This document shows, one piece after another, positions 1 to 7,857 of a stretch of DNA of 20,758 nt (the stretch's first letter is position 1; the number at the start of each line of letters is the position of its first letter). The stretch spans positions 1-20,758 of the forward strand of contig CAXTRK010000049.1 in NCBI GenBank assembly GCA_964246745.1, written 5' to 3'. The DNA comes from Lichenicoccus sp964246745 (GTDB lineage: Bacteria; Pseudomonadota; Alphaproteobacteria; Acetobacterales; Acetobacteraceae). Position numbers and translations under genes: made by a program. The notes below the pieces were generated by a model. It was given only the letters and a program-made list of their open reading frames with translations, ran no database searches and was not told where the DNA came from.

Positions 1-83
1 TCCATCAAAAACGTCTCAAACCGTGTTTCGCTGTCCAATGACTCTGGGTACTAGATCGAAGGATCATCAACAATACTGTAGCG

Positions 84-1043
84 TTACAAGTCGAGCGTTA
101 GCAGAGGCGAAAGCGATCGCGAACAGCAGCAGGCTATGTGCGTATTCGCTGCCTTCTCCTCATCGGTCTGAAAGAGATCCCGATGATCGGGCATTCCGGA
201 CAGTACAGGCACCAGGCAGGTCCCGCAAACGCCCTGCTCGCAGGAGAGGGGCACGTCGATGCCTGCCGCGAGCAGGGCTGCAGCGATGCTCTGCATCGGC
301 TCGACGATGACGGACTTGCCGCTGCGGCCGGCCTCGACGGTGAAATTGTCGCCTTCGGCGCTGATCTCGGCGGAAAAATACTCCGTGTGCAGCCTGTCGG
401 CCGGCCACCCGATGTCGCGCAGGGCTGAGGCGGCCCAATCCATGAACCCGCTCGGCCCGCACAGATAGAGATGCATGTCCGCGCGGGGCGGCTCGAGGCC
501 GACAGGATCAAACCGTTGCTCGGGAGGACCGTCGTCGCAGTGCAGCCGGACCCGGTGTCCGAAGGTCGCTTCCTCAAGCAAGGTGAGAAAGGCGGCCCGA
601 GGCCGACTTCGCACGCAATAGTGCAACTCGAAGGACGAGCCGTCATGGTCGAGATGTTGCGCCATGGCCAGCAGCGGCGTGATGCCTATGCCGCCCGCGA
701 CCAGCACCGAATGAGCGGCCTCCGCGACGAGCGGGAAGTTGTTCCGGGGTGGCTGGATGCGGACGGTCCTGCCCTCGGTGAAATCCCGGTGGACGACGGA
801 AGAACCGCCCCGGGACTGAACTTCCCGCAGCACGGCGATGCGGTAGCGGTGCGTCTCGCGCGGATTGTTCCACAGAGAATAGTGGCGGATCAGCCCGGGC
901 GCTATCTCGACGGCGATGTGGGCGCCGGCCGCGAACGGGGGCAGGTCCGCACCGTCCGGGGCGCGGAGGTCGAGCAGCACGATTCCTTCGGCTTCCGTCC
1001 AGCGACGCACCACGACCACCTCGATCCAGGAAGCCTGGTCCAT
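84..1043 (-). CDS. VanB/phthalate dioxygenase reductase-type FMN and 2Fe-2S oxidoreductase
   Basis: This 319-residue cytoplasmic flavoprotein should pass electrons from NAD(P)H through FMN and a plant-type 2Fe-2S centre to a Rieske oxygenase. The family order is visible: an FMN-binding RHYS motif at about 53-56, an NAD-binding GGIGITP motif at 117-123, and a C-terminal ferredoxin domain with Cys268, Cys273 and Cys276 plus a fourth ligand among Cys305-307. Length and order fit the class IA reductases (VanB, phthalate dioxygenase reductase). The ATG at 1043 is preceded by GGAG seven bases upstream. The gene starts 42 bases after the Rieske oxygenase stop on the same strand, so the two form an operon and most likely an enzyme pair. 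It is the only reductase in the window and might also serve the second Rieske oxygenase near 12 kb. The family is clear; the substrate of the system is not. Confidence 0.9.
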   Translation of the reverse strand: MDQASWIEVVVVRRWTEAEGIVLLDLRAPDGADLPPFAAGAHIAVEIAPGLIRHYSLWNNPRETHRYRIAVLREVQSRGGSSVVHRDFTEGRTVRIQPPRNNFPLVAEAAHSVLVAGGIGITPLLAMAQHLDHDGSSFELHYCVRSRPRAAFLTLLEEATFGHRVRLHCDDGPPEQRFDPVGLEPPRADMHLYLCGPSGFMDWAASALRDIGWPADRLHTEYFSAEISAEGDNFTVEAGRSGKSVIVEPMQSIAAALLAAGIDVPLSCEQGVCGTCLVPVLSGMPDHRDLFQTDEEKAANTHIACCCSRSLSPLLTLDL

Positions 1044-1085
1044 TCACTCGCTCCATAAGTATTGTGACGGCAAGGGGCTGATTTC

Positions 1086-2135
1086 CTATGCCGGCACCCT
1101 GGAGGCCGGGACGACCGCCGGTGTGGCAGGCGAGCGCCGCGCCGCCTCGGCTGCCGCCAGCCGGTCCATAATGCGATGCGCCGCGATCAGTCCACGGTCC
1201 TGCTTGATCGGCATGTCGGCATAGCCCGCCGACACGGAGATCATGCGCTGCTGGGCTTCCACGATGGCCAGATCCTCCTGATGCACGTTGTCGTTGTCGA
1301 CGTGGACCTGCATAGTCAGCTCAGCGTCGTCGATGCGGAAGTTGCGGCAGACCGAGACCCAGTAATGGTGGGTATCGTCCCCCTCAGGCGTGATGAGATG
1401 GTCGATCCGCAATTCGACAACTGTGTTCGGGTCGCGGTTGCGGAACTGGATGGACGTGTAGCAAGGCGGCGACCAGGTCGAGATTGACGTCCGCTCGATC
1501 AGGCCCGGAAAATTGCCCCAGCGCTGGACATTGGCACTCGGCTGCACATCGGGAATAATGCGCGTATTGACGACCTGGTCGCCGTTGACTTGCGTCACCA
1601 GCGGGTCGTCCTTCAGCCTCGAAGAGTCGAAGCCGATCGTACCCGAATGGATGAAGGCGACATGGCCCAGGTCGAGCAGGTTGTCGGTCATCAGGATATG
1701 GCTGGCGTTGACGTGATAGTAGTAGATCGTCTCGGAGTTCCACTCTGGGCTGTCGCGCCAGGGCAGGTTCGGGATCGTCTTGGGATCCGCCATCGCCGCC
1801 TCTCCCGGCCAGATCCAGATCAGACCGTGGCGCTCCTGCACCGGATAGGCCCGGATGTGAGCCTGGGCGGGGATGACATCCTGGCTCGGGATGTGCACGC
1901 AGCGCCCGGTCGGATCGAACTGCAGCCCGTGGTAAGGACATTTGATCGCATCGCCGACAGCTTGTCCCATCGAGAGCGGCGCCCGGCGGTGGGAGCACAG
2001 ATCGCGTAGCGCCACCGGATCACCCGCCTCAGTCCGGTAGAACACGATTGGCATGCCGCAGATCACGCGCGCGAGCGGCTTGCGGCCGATCTCGGATGCG
2101 ACGGCGCCCACATACCAGAAATCATACAGGATCAT
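1086..2135 (-). CDS. Rieske non-heme iron oxygenase, VanA-like, large subunit (first copy)
   Basis: This is the terminal oxygenase of a two-component system, 349 residues long. The N-terminal Rieske domain has Cys47-X-His49 and Cys66-X2-His69. The catalytic domain carries the mononuclear-iron motif D155-X2-H158-X4-H163, with Asp288 as the likely third ligand. Length and motif spacing match the VanA, phthalate dioxygenase and toluenesulfonate monooxygenase group, which demethylate or hydroxylate aromatic rings. The ATG at 2135 was chosen because AAGGAAG lies about seven bases upstream and the protein then opens like other family members; an open frame running up to 2408 adds a non-homologous 91-residue leader. 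The gene is followed by its reductase and lies downstream of an IclR gene across a 500-base leader. The substrate is inferred only as the aromatic compound feeding the meta-cleavage enzymes. Confidence 0.88.
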   Translation of the reverse strand: MILYDFWYVGAVASEIGRKPLARVICGMPIVFYRTEAGDPVALRDLCSHRRAPLSMGQAVGDAIKCPYHGLQFDPTGRCVHIPSQDVIPAQAHIRAYPVQERHGLIWIWPGEAAMADPKTIPNLPWRDSPEWNSETIYYYHVNASHILMTDNLLDLGHVAFIHSGTIGFDSSRLKDDPLVTQVNGDQVVNTRIIPDVQPSANVQRWGNFPGLIERTSISTWSPPCYTSIQFRNRDPNTVVELRIDHLITPEGDDTHHYWVSVCRNFRIDDAELTMQVHVDNDNVHQEDLAIVEAQQRMISVSAGYADMPIKQDRGLIAAHRIMDRLAAAEAARRSPATPAVVPASRVPA

Positions 2136-2465
2136 GATCTTGCTTCCTTTACAAACGGGATGTTGGCAGATGTACGCCGGACTCACAGGAATCCTGGTAT
2201 GCTCGTGTAGCGTGCGCGAGCCGCAGCCGCGCGTGAAGATCCAGGCTGAACTGGCAGTCCCAAATGCGTCGGCTCGGTTTCGCGCATCGAGACCACAGGT
2301 CGCGTAGGTGTGAAAGACCACCGCGCGGCCGTATTTGTGGAGTGCTCCGTCGCCAACTCCCATGTCCCCGAAAATAAGCCGAGAAGCGACGTTATCCTGA
2401 TCGCACAAGACTCCACGCCGGCATCTCGATCCTGGAATCGGGCTGAAATCACACGCCGTCTCCCC

Positions 2466-2522
2466 TTAGCTCTGCTCGCTCGTCTCGCCCCGCAATTGCG
2501 GTCTTCGCAAGCGAACGAACAT
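2466..2522 (-). CDS. Possible 18-residue leader peptide upstream of the Rieske operon
   Basis: An ATG at 2522 follows a strong AAGGAGG-type ribosome binding site by seven bases and opens an 18-codon frame ending in TAA. The frame is arginine-rich (four Arg) and spans two adjacent perfect 12-base palindromes, CCGCAATTGCGG at 2490-2501 and TTCGCAAGCGAA at 2504-2515, which could form hairpins in the RNA. It lies just downstream of the operator-like palindrome at 2576-2594, so it would be in the transcribed leader. A regulatory leader peptide or a chance frame are both possible; no known leader peptide was recognised. Confidence 0.25.
   Translation of the reverse strand: MFVRLRRPQLRGETSEQS
2490..2515. 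promoter_or_regulatory. Two adjacent 12-base palindromes
   Basis: CCGCAATTGCGG at 2490-2501 is a perfect palindrome, and TTCGCAAGCGAA at 2504-2515 is a five-base-arm inverted repeat with a two-base centre; they are two bases apart. A half-site CGAACAT, identical to the arm of the IclR operator candidates, follows at 2516-2522. They may be protein-binding sites or RNA hairpins in the leader. No function can be assigned. Confidence 0.35.
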
Positions 2523-2575
2523 TTATCCGCCTCCTTGCACCTGCCGCCATTGGGGCCGCAACTGCTGTGTCGCAA

Positions 2576-2594
2576 ATGTTCGGTGCTCGAACAT
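2576..2594. promoter_or_regulatory. Candidate IclR operator, site 1 (upstream of Rieske operon)
   Basis: ATGTTCGGTGCTCGAACAT is an inverted repeat with perfect seven-base arms (ATGTTCG / CGAACAT) and a five-base centre. It matches the site at 3423-3441 in 16 of 19 bases. IclR-family regulators of aromatic pathways, such as PcaR, bind GTTCG-type inverted repeats, which fits. It lies between the IclR gene stop and the Rieske operon. Confidence 0.6.
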
Positions 2595-2632
2595 GAGCAC
2601 GGGGGCCATTGCTCCTTGGTGGAGCGAATCCG

Positions 2633-3424
2633 CTACCGCACGGTCGGGTCTGCCCATCCGGACAACCGGGTCCCGATCTCCTCGGCAGCGGCTCTGAGCT
2701 GAGGAAGGTAGCGGCTCGCGGCAGTCGCCGGCGTCATAGCACTGCGGAAAAAGATCAAGTTGATGCTGCCCGCGACGTTCCTTCTGTTGAATACCGGAAG
2801 CGCGATAGCGCTGATGCGAGGCTCGCTCTCGCCAACGGACCAAGCATAGCCGTCCCGCTTCACTCGTGCGACCAGCACTGCGACCGCGGAGAGATCTCGC
2901 GACAGTTTCGAGTCCGGGAGGTCGGAAGCGGCAGTGATCTCCAGCATGTCGCGACGGAGTGTCGGACTCGCGGCGGCTAACATGGACCGCCCGAGCGCGC
3001 TGTTGAGCAGTGAGCGCCGCTTGCCGATCATCGCACGGTGAATTGAAAACGGGCTAAATGGATGAGTGGTCTCCTTGATGAGAAGACTGCCGCGATCGAA
3101 GACGGCGAAATCGCTGGGCCAGTTTACGGTGTGGAGCAGGGTCAGCATCGGCGGCAGTGCGGCTTGGCTGAACACGTCACGCGTCGTGAGGCTATCGCTC
3201 AGCCGGCGAACCTTCGGGGTCAGGCTGAACAAGCCGCTGTTCTTATCGTGAATGACGAAGCCCTCGTCTTCCAGCGTGCTGAGCAAGCGATAGAGGGTGG
3301 TGCGGTTCAGACCCGTGCGTTTGGCCAAGTCGAGGACGGTGCTCGGCCCAGCTTCGTTGAGCGCCGACAGGGTCGCAAGTCCTCGCAACAGAGCCTGCAC
3401 GGGCGAATGCATGCGCCTTCTCAT
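2633..3424 (-). CDS. IclR-family transcriptional regulator (first copy)
   Basis: A regulator of about 263 residues with an N-terminal winged helix-turn-helix (about residues 18-60; recognition-helix region around LNRTTLYRLL) and a C-terminal IclR effector-binding domain that normally senses an aromatic acid. The overall sequence resembles the MhpR-like group. The start is uncertain: a GTG at 3430, ATG at 3424 and ATG at 3412 are all in frame and none has a strong ribosome binding site; ATG 3424 is a compromise. The candidate operator at 3423-3441 overlaps this start, which suggests autoregulation. The gene is divergent from mhpB and upstream of the Rieske operon on the same strand, so it is the natural regulator of both. 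The family call is firm; the effector is unknown. Confidence 0.85.
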   Translation of the reverse strand: MRRRMHSPVQALLRGLATLSALNEAGPSTVLDLAKRTGLNRTTLYRLLSTLEDEGFVIHDKNSGLFSLTPKVRRLSDSLTTRDVFSQAALPPMLTLLHTVNWPSDFAVFDRGSLLIKETTHPFSPFSIHRAMIGKRRSLLNSALGRSMLAAASPTLRRDMLEITAASDLPDSKLSRDLSAVAVLVARVKRDGYAWSVGESEPRISAIALPVFNRRNVAGSINLIFFRSAMTPATAASRYLPQLRAAAEEIGTRLSGWADPTVR

Positions 3425-3441
3425 GTTCACTGTTCGAACAT
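3423..3441. promoter_or_regulatory. Candidate IclR operator, site 2 (iclR-mhpB divergent region)
   Basis: ATGTTCACTGTTCGAACAT has arms ATGTTC and GAACAT and contains the perfect 10-base palindrome TGTTCGAACA (3431-3440). It matches site 1 at 2576-2594 in 16 of 19 bases. It overlaps the start of the IclR gene and lies about 230 bases before mhpB, which suits both autorepression and control of the divergent mhpBC promoter. Confidence 0.62.
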
Positions 3442-3668
3442 ATGGCGCTTACTTGTCGCCACGAGACAACGCAAGACGGTAGTTTCTGTGCAGAAGGCCG
3501 GCGCACGGAAAGAAATTATGAGGTGTCGGGATGACACTCGATATGCGCCCGAGCAACAACAGCCGGTTTGATTGTGCCGCTCGCAGCCGTCGAGGCCACC
3601 CTTGTCGACTCAGAGGGCGAACCCGAGCTGAGTCTGGCCGGCTCAATCCTAGAAGGAAACCCTCCGCC

Positions 3669-4607
3669 ATGTCGCTTGCTCTGGTCGCCGCCTCGCACAC
3701 CCCGCTCTTCAATCGTGGTCCCGCCACTGCTGGGACAAAGGGGCGCATAGAAGCGGCCTTCAAGCAGTTGGCGAATTGGGTAAGGCGATTCGAGCCCGAC
3801 TACATCGTCCAGTTCTCGCCTGATCACTTCAACAGTTTCTTCTACGATCTGCTGCCGCCATTCTGCGTGGGTGCGGGAGCGGTTTCGATTGGCGATTGGG
3901 GCGGCGGCAAAGGATCGCTGCCCGTGCCGGAAAGCACCGCGCTCGATCTGCTCGACCATGTTCGGTCGGACGAGTTCGATGTTGCCTTGTCATACAGGAT
4001 GCCTGTGGACCACGGCTTCGTGCAGATGTGGGAGGTCATGTTCGGAGGCTTCCGGTCCATCCCGATCGTGCCTCTATTTGTCAACGGCGCCGCACCGCCG
4101 CTGCCCAGCTACCGCCGATCGCGTCTGCTGGGCGAGTCGGTCGGGCGGTTTGCCGCCCGATCAGGTAAGCGCGTGCTGCTGGCCGCATCAGGCGGCCTGT
4201 CCCATGATCCGCCGCTTCCCGATATCAGGACCGCCTCGGCAGAGGTGCGCGAGGGATTGATCGGCGGTCGGAACCCCACGTCCGAGGCCCGGGACGCGCG
4301 AGAACGCCGGGTCCTGGAGGCGGGAACTCTCGCGGAGGCCGGCGAAGGGCCCTGCCAGCCCTTGAACCCGGAGTGGGACCGAAATTTCCTTGACATGCTG
4401 CGCACCGGCGATTTCCGCGGCATCGACGCGCTTGAACCGGAAGAGGTCCGGCGCGTTGCCGGCCGCGGCGCAAACGAGACGCTGTCCTGGGTCGCGGCTT
4501 TCGGCGCGCTGGCGGCCGTCGGACCTTACAAGTTCGATCAGGAGTTCTATGAGGCGATCCCCGGCTGGATCGCGGGCATGGCGACCGTCGCGGCACGGTC
4601 AATATAA
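3669..4607 (+). CDS. mhpB: MhpB-type 2,3-dihydroxyphenylpropionate 1,2-dioxygenase (class III extradiol)
   Basis: This enzyme opens a catecholic ring next to the hydroxyls (meta-cleavage) using Fe(II), most likely on a 2,3-dihydroxyphenylpropionate-like substrate. The 312-residue protein resembles E. coli MhpB along its whole length as far as I can compare from memory. The key residues fall at the same numbers: His10 in the opening SHTPL motif, His53 in SPDH, and the two catalytic histidines His115 (VDHGF) and His179 (GGLSH). The ATG at 3669 was chosen because homology begins there and AGAAGGA lies about 11 bases upstream; an in-frame ATG at 3531 would add an unrelated 46-residue extension. 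It starts the plus-strand unit with the hydrolase gene 49 bases downstream and is divergent from the IclR gene. Other LigB-superfamily substrates remain possible. Confidence 0.92.
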   Translation: MSLALVAASHTPLFNRGPATAGTKGRIEAAFKQLANWVRRFEPDYIVQFSPDHFNSFFYDLLPPFCVGAGAVSIGDWGGGKGSLPVPESTALDLLDHVRSDEFDVALSYRMPVDHGFVQMWEVMFGGFRSIPIVPLFVNGAAPPLPSYRRSRLLGESVGRFAARSGKRVLLAASGGLSHDPPLPDIRTASAEVREGLIGGRNPTSEARDARERRVLEAGTLAEAGEGPCQPLNPEWDRNFLDMLRTGDFRGIDALEPEEVRRVAGRGANETLSWVAAFGALAAVGPYKFDQEFYEAIPGWIAGMATVAARSI

Positions 4608-4656
4608 TCGGGCTAAGCGCTCGCAACAGAGACAACACTCAAGGGGATTTAGGTTT

Positions 4657-5520
4657 ATGGAGTCTTTTTCGAGCGTCTGGTCGGACTTCCGGGGCGTCAG
4701 CTTTTCACAGGGATATCTCGACGCCGGCGGGGTGCGCACGCGCTTCATCCAGTCGGGCGATCCGGACAAGCCGCTGGTGCTGGCTCTGCATGGGGTGGGC
4801 GGGCACGCCGAGGCTTATTCGCGCAACTTCGGGCCGCATGGCGAGCACTTCTGGTTCGTGGCCATCGACATGCTGGGCCACGGCTGGACCGGCAAGCCGG
4901 CCCTTGACTACCAAGTCAAGGATTATGCCGCCCACGTCATCGCGGTCATGGACGTGCTGGGACGCAAGACGGCAGTGCTGACCGGCGAGTCGCTGGGCGG
5001 CTGGGTCGCCACCTACCTTGCCGTGCATCATCCGGAGCGAGTGGAAAAGCTCGTCCTCAACACTGCCGGAGGCTGGACGGCACACCCGCAGGTCATGGAA
5101 CGGCTGAAGCGCCTATCCAACGAGGCGGCGTCCGACCCCAGCTGGGAGCGGATCAAGGCTCGTCTCGAGTTCCTGATGTTCGACAAGCGCAAAGTGTCCG
5201 ACGACCTCATCGAGACTCGCCGGGCCATCTACGCCCAACCCGGTTTCGCCGAGACGATGAAGCGCATCATGTGCCTGCAGGAGATGGACATCCGTCGACC
5301 CAATATGATCACGGAATCGCAATATCGCTCCATCTCGGCACCCTCCCTGGTGATATGGACATCCCACGACCCGACCGCGACGCCAGAAGAAGGCAAGCAG
5401 ATCTCCGACATGATTTCCGGGGCGCGATATGTGGTGATGCATGAATGCGGGCATTGGCCGCAGTTCGAGGACGCGGACAACTTCAACCGTCTTCACATCG
5501 ACTTCCTGCTCGGCCGTTAA
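4657..5520 (+). CDS. mhpC: Meta-cleavage product C-C hydrolase (alpha/beta hydrolase, MhpC-like)
   Basis: A 287-residue alpha/beta-hydrolase that should split the ring-opened product of MhpB into 2-hydroxypenta-2,4-dienoate and an acid. The catalytic triad is readable: Ser112 in GESLGG, Asp238 in WTSHDP, and His266 in CGHWPQ. An oxyanion-hole HGVGG motif is at 45-49. The length equals that of E. coli MhpC, although the sequence between motifs is clearly diverged. The ATG at 4657 follows AAGGGGA by about nine bases, and the gene lies 49 bases after mhpB, so the two are probably co-transcribed. The position downstream of mhpB and across from mhpDFE makes a C-C hydrolase the best call; a related hydrolase with another acyl preference (DmpD or HsaD type) cannot be excluded. 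Confidence 0.8.
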   Translation: MESFSSVWSDFRGVSFSQGYLDAGGVRTRFIQSGDPDKPLVLALHGVGGHAEAYSRNFGPHGEHFWFVAIDMLGHGWTGKPALDYQVKDYAAHVIAVMDVLGRKTAVLTGESLGGWVATYLAVHHPERVEKLVLNTAGGWTAHPQVMERLKRLSNEAASDPSWERIKARLEFLMFDKRKVSDDLIETRRAIYAQPGFAETMKRIMCLQEMDIRRPNMITESQYRSISAPSLVIWTSHDPTATPEEGKQISDMISGARYVVMHECGHWPQFEDADNFNRLHIDFLLGR

Positions 5521-5710
5521 GTGGAACCGCCGCGCCACATCCAGGTTGGAGGGGCACAGCAGTCATGTTGGCAGGCGCCAGGGTTGGCTTTCCTATAGCC
5601 GAAATCGGCGCAAGGCTGGTTCCGGGCATATTTTATGGTGTTGCCCAGGCAACCCGTGTGATCGCCATGATGACAACGGGCGCATGGTCTTGCCGGACCC
5701 GCGTTGCGCC

Positions 5711-5884
5711 TAAGCGTGGCGCGAACTTCGTTGGATAAAAACCGAGACCGTGAATGTCGATCCCATCGTCCAACAATGCGGTCCAAGGCCCCTCCTTGTC
5801 GCTAGGTCCGGACAACCTCCGGCTGACAAACCCGGCCTGCCGTTCGATCGTCTCTTTCAAGCGGATCTCGAAAACCCGGCAGGT
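5711..5884 (-). pseudogene. 5' remnant of a carboxymuconolactone decarboxylase-family gene
   Basis: Reading leftwards from the mhpE stop, the frame encodes VFEIR followed by ERQAGFV and RLSGP. This closely matches the N-terminus of the intact CMD-family gene at 12649-13233, which has VFEIRPEDMTERQAGFVD. The nucleotide match over about 55 bases is also strong by eye (roughly four in five). After the SGP motif it continues with CMD-like residues (GPW, ALL, then GFY and APRL) but is shortened and ends without the helical core. It has no start of its own and is in frame with mhpE directly after its TGA. It is best read as a decayed or recombined paralogue. The rest of the 5521-5884 gap holds no recognisable gene. 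Confidence 0.6.
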
Positions 5885-6919
5885 TCATCGGGCATTCTGG
5901 CGGCTTGCGATATCCAGGGCGACATCGACGATCATGTCCTCCTGGCCGCCAACCATGCGGCGGCGGCCGAGTTCGACCAGGATGTCGCGGGTGTCTGCGC
6001 CATAATCGGCTGACGCCTTCTCCGCATGACGCAGGAAAGAGGAATAGACACCGGCATAGCCGAGGCTCAGCGTCTCGCGGTCCACCCGCACCGGCCGATC
6101 CTGCAGCGGTCGCACCAGATCCTCGGCCGCGTCCATCAAGGCGTACAAGTCCGTGCCGTGATTCCAGCCCTTGCGCTCCGCCGCGGCGACGAACACTTCG
6201 AGTGGGGCGTTGCCGGCGCCAGCGCCCATGCCAGCGAGACTGGCGTCCACCCGCAGCGCGCCAGCCTGCACCGCCACAAGCGAATTGGCGACGCCCAGCG
6301 AGAGATTGTGGTGCGCGTGCACGCCACGCTGGGTGTCCGTCTTAAGCACCCGATCGTAGGCCTCGAGGCGGGCGCGAAAAGCGTCCATGTCCATCGCGCC
6401 GCCGCTGTCGGTGACATAGACGCAGGTTGCCCCATAGGACTCCATCAGTTTGGCCTGGGCCGCCAGGGCGTCCGGCTCGACCATGTGGCTCATCATCAGG
6501 AAGCCGATCGTATCCATGCCGAGATCGCGCGCGGCGCCGATATGTTGGCGGGAGATGTCGGCTTCCGTGCAGTGGGTGGCGATCCGGACCGAGCGTACGC
6601 CGAGCTTGTAGGCGTGGCGCAGTTCCTCGATGGTGCCGATCCCGGGGATCAGCAGCGTGGTCAGGACGGCATGCTCCAGCACCTCGGCCGCCGCTTCGAT
6701 CCATTCCCAGTCGGTGTGGGCGCCGAAACCGTAGGTGAAGGACGAACCGTTCAGACCGTCGCCATGCGCGACCTCGATGGCGTCCACCCCGGCCCGGTCG
6801 AGCGCGCTTGCGATCTTGCGCACGTGATCGGTGCCGTAGCGGTGACGGATGGCGTGCATGCCGTCGCGCAACGTTACGTCCTGGATGTAAAGCTTGCCGT
6901 CAGGGGCGCCCGACATCAC
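5885..6919 (-). CDS. mhpE: 4-hydroxy-2-oxovalerate aldolase
   Basis: This enzyme cleaves 4-hydroxy-2-oxovalerate into pyruvate and acetaldehyde, with a divalent metal, and normally forms a channelling complex with the dehydrogenase encoded just upstream. The 344-residue DmpG/BphI/MhpE-type protein has the TLRDG motif (Arg18-Asp19), His22, and the metal-binding His201-X-His203 in HAHHN, with a C-terminal communication domain. Its ATG overlaps the mhpF stop in an ATGA at 6916-6919, which indicates translational coupling. It is the last intact gene of the mhpDFE operon. The frame after its TGA is open and encodes the CMD remnant, so a readthrough fusion would be physically possible but is not suggested. 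Confidence 0.95.
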   Translation of the reverse strand: MMSGAPDGKLYIQDVTLRDGMHAIRHRYGTDHVRKIASALDRAGVDAIEVAHGDGLNGSSFTYGFGAHTDWEWIEAAAEVLEHAVLTTLLIPGIGTIEELRHAYKLGVRSVRIATHCTEADISRQHIGAARDLGMDTIGFLMMSHMVEPDALAAQAKLMESYGATCVYVTDSGGAMDMDAFRARLEAYDRVLKTDTQRGVHAHHNLSLGVANSLVAVQAGALRVDASLAGMGAGAGNAPLEVFVAAAERKGWNHGTDLYALMDAAEDLVRPLQDRPVRVDRETLSLGYAGVYSSFLRHAEKASADYGADTRDILVELGRRRMVGGQEDMIVDVALDIASRQNAR

Positions 6920-7857
6920 GCGGCCTCCGGCAGCAGGCGGCGTGCCGCGATGCGCTCGGCGGTGGCGAGTGCTGCGGAAGTCATGATGTCGAGATTGCCA
7001 GCGTACGCCGGCAGGTAGTGCGCAGCGCCCTCCACCTCCAGGAACACGCTGGTCTTCAATCCTTCGAAGGCGCCGACGCCCGGGATCTTGACCGGGTTGT
7101 TGGCGCCGAAACGCTCGAACTGCACCCGCTGCTTCAGCCGGTAGCCCGGCACGTAGCCGGCCACCTTGGCCACCATCGCCTCGATGGCCGCCTCGATCTC
7201 CCGCTCCGCGGCGCCTGAGGAAAGGGTGACGACCGTGTCGCGCATCAGCATCGGCGGCTCGGCGGGATTGAGGATGATGATGGCCTTGCCGCGCTCGGCG
7301 CCCCCCACCCGTTCCAGGCCGCGGGCGGTGGTCTCGGTGAACTCGTCGATATTGGCGCGGGTGCCGGGGCCGGCGCTTTTGGAAGCGATGGAGGCCACGA
7401 TCTCGGCGTAGTGGACAGTGGCTATGGAGGACACCGCCGCCACGATCGGGATGGTCGCCTGGCCGCCGCAGGTGACCATGTTGACGTTGGCACTGGCGAG
7501 ATGCTGCTCGCCGTTGACCACCGGCACCACGTAGGGACCGATCGCCGCCGGGGTCAGGTCCACCATCACCTTGCCCGCGCCCGTGACGACGGCGCTATGG
7601 CGGGGATGGGCGGCGGCGGAGGTGGCGTCGAACACCACGCCGATCTCCGGCCACATCGGCAGCGCCCGCAGGCCCTCAATCCCCTCATGGGTGGTAGCCA
7701 CGCCCGTGCGGGCGGCTCGATGCAGGCCCGGAGATTTCGGATCAATGCCGACGAGTGCCGCCATCTCCAGCATGCTGGATCCTCGCATGATCTTGATCAT
7801 CAGATCGGTGCCGATATTGCCGGAGCCGATGATGGCCGTCTTGACGCGTTTGCTCAT
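6916..7857 (-). CDS. mhpF: Acetaldehyde dehydrogenase (acylating)
   Basis: This enzyme oxidises acetaldehyde with NAD+ and coenzyme A to acetyl-CoA, the last step of the meta-cleavage lower pathway, and partners with the aldolase MhpE to hold the toxic aldehyde in a tunnel. The 313-residue protein has the N-terminal nucleotide-binding motif GSGNIG at 11-16 and the catalytic Cys130 in the VTCGGQA motif, as in DmpF/BphJ/MhpF. Length is normal for the family. It overlaps the upstream hydratase gene by four bases (7854-7857) and the downstream aldolase by four bases (6916-6919), so the three are one tightly coupled operon. Confidence 0.96.
   Translation of the reverse strand: MSKRVKTAIIGSGNIGTDLMIKIMRGSSMLEMAALVGIDPKSPGLHRAARTGVATTHEGIEGLRALPMWPEIGVVFDATSAAAHPRHSAVVTGAGKVMVDLTPAAIGPYVVPVVNGEQHLASANVNMVTCGGQATIPIVAAVSSIATVHYAEIVASIASKSAGPGTRANIDEFTETTARGLERVGGAERGKAIIILNPAEPPMLMRDTVVTLSSGAAEREIEAAIEAMVAKVAGYVPGYRLKQRVQFERFGANNPVKIPGVGAFEGLKTSVFLEVEGAAHYLPAYAGNLDIMTSAALATAERIAARRLLPEAA

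Larger units (their letters stand above)
2136..2632. other. Intergenic leader between IclR gene and Rieske operon
   Basis: About 500 bases without a convincing long gene. It contains one IclR-type palindrome (2576-2594), a short reading frame with a strong ribosome binding site (2466-2522) and two 12-base palindromes inside that frame (2490-2501 and 2504-2515). The stretch 2136-2460 shows no recognisable gene or repeat. Transcription of the Rieske operon probably starts near the palindrome, which would give it a long 5' leader; this is inferred. Confidence 0.5.

Noticed and set aside
3468..3540. Short inverted repeats (TTGTC...GACAA and GTGTC...GACAC) before mhpB
   Set aside because: Five-base arms with unlike spacing and no second copy; too weak to call as binding sites.
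5564..5737. Small plus-strand frame after mhpC with a hydrophobic stretch
   Set aside because: No ribosome binding site of note and no recognisable family; it overlaps the CMD remnant on the other strand, so it was not called.
6026..7018. Plus-strand open frame of 330 codons
   Set aside because: Antisense shadow of mhpE and mhpF; those carry the catalytic motifs.
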